From Flavobacteriaceae bacterium (GTDB lineage Bacteria > Bacteroidota > Bacteroidia > Flavobacteriales > Flavobacteriaceae): a DNA stretch of 6,392 nucleotides. Location of the stretch: NCBI GenBank assembly GCA_002687665.1, contig NZAX01000052.1, positions 1-6,392 on the forward strand, in the 5' to 3' direction. Under the pieces are notes generated by a model. That model saw nothing but the letters and a program-made list of their open reading frames with translations. It searched no databases and was not told the origin of the DNA. Of this stretch, positions 6,365 through 6,392 are shown piece by piece. The translations under genes were made by a program, and so were the position numbers. The stretch's first letter is position 1, and every line of letters begins with the position of its first letter.

Positions 6365-6392
6365 GTAGTAAATTTTGCCCCATTGTGAAACT

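Noticed and set aside
6370..6392. Start of a divergent plus-strand gene (GTG at 6385)
   Set aside because: Only a few bases remain before the edge; the start codon and product cannot be judged, although a divergent gene is plausible.

Overview
The window looks like chromosomal DNA from a marine-type Flavobacteriia or related Bacteroidota. The evidence is AT-rich DNA, start codons without Shine-Dalgarno sequences, a textbook TTG-N20-TAnnTTTG promoter before rpsF, a type IX secretion (T9SS) type B C-terminal domain next to a PorP/SprF gene, and a eukaryote-like HisRS. The genus cannot be fixed from this sequence.

Left part (1-2294, + strand): a two-gene surface-protein module. The first gene enters from beyond the left edge. 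Its visible part has the end of a probable cadherin-like domain, six Asp-rich calcium-binding repeats of the thrombospondin type 3 kind, a Cys-bearing Asp-rich segment, and a C-terminal 'gliding motility-associated' (CHU_C, T9SS type B) sorting domain. Three bases later comes a PorP/SprF-like outer-membrane protein, the usual partner needed to export or anchor type B cargo. Together they resemble the SprB/SprF pair of gliding flavobacteria.

Middle (2375-3211, + strand): a membrane-bound di-iron hydroxylase of the sterol desaturase/fatty acid hydroxylase superfamily with all His boxes present. Its stop codon overlaps, tail to tail, the stop codon of hisS on the other strand.

Right part (3208-6264, - strand): a housekeeping cluster, in transcription order rpsF (S6), rpsR (S18), rplI (L9), a Rho-independent terminator, a small conserved protein resembling the DUF6495 family, and hisS. 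The three ribosomal genes form a tight operon driven by a strong promoter at 6287-6317. The terminator hairpin ends only 11 bases before the small gene, so the downstream pair needs read-through or its own promoter. A candidate hisS promoter lies in the end of the small gene.

The last 128 bases hold the rpsF promoter, an A/T homopolymer, two short dyads and possibly the start region of a divergent gene beyond the window. I see no RNA genes, mobile elements, CRISPR arrays or clearly unknown multi-gene system. The less-described items are the adhesin/SprF pair, the uncharacterised small protein in a translation cluster, and the terminator placement.
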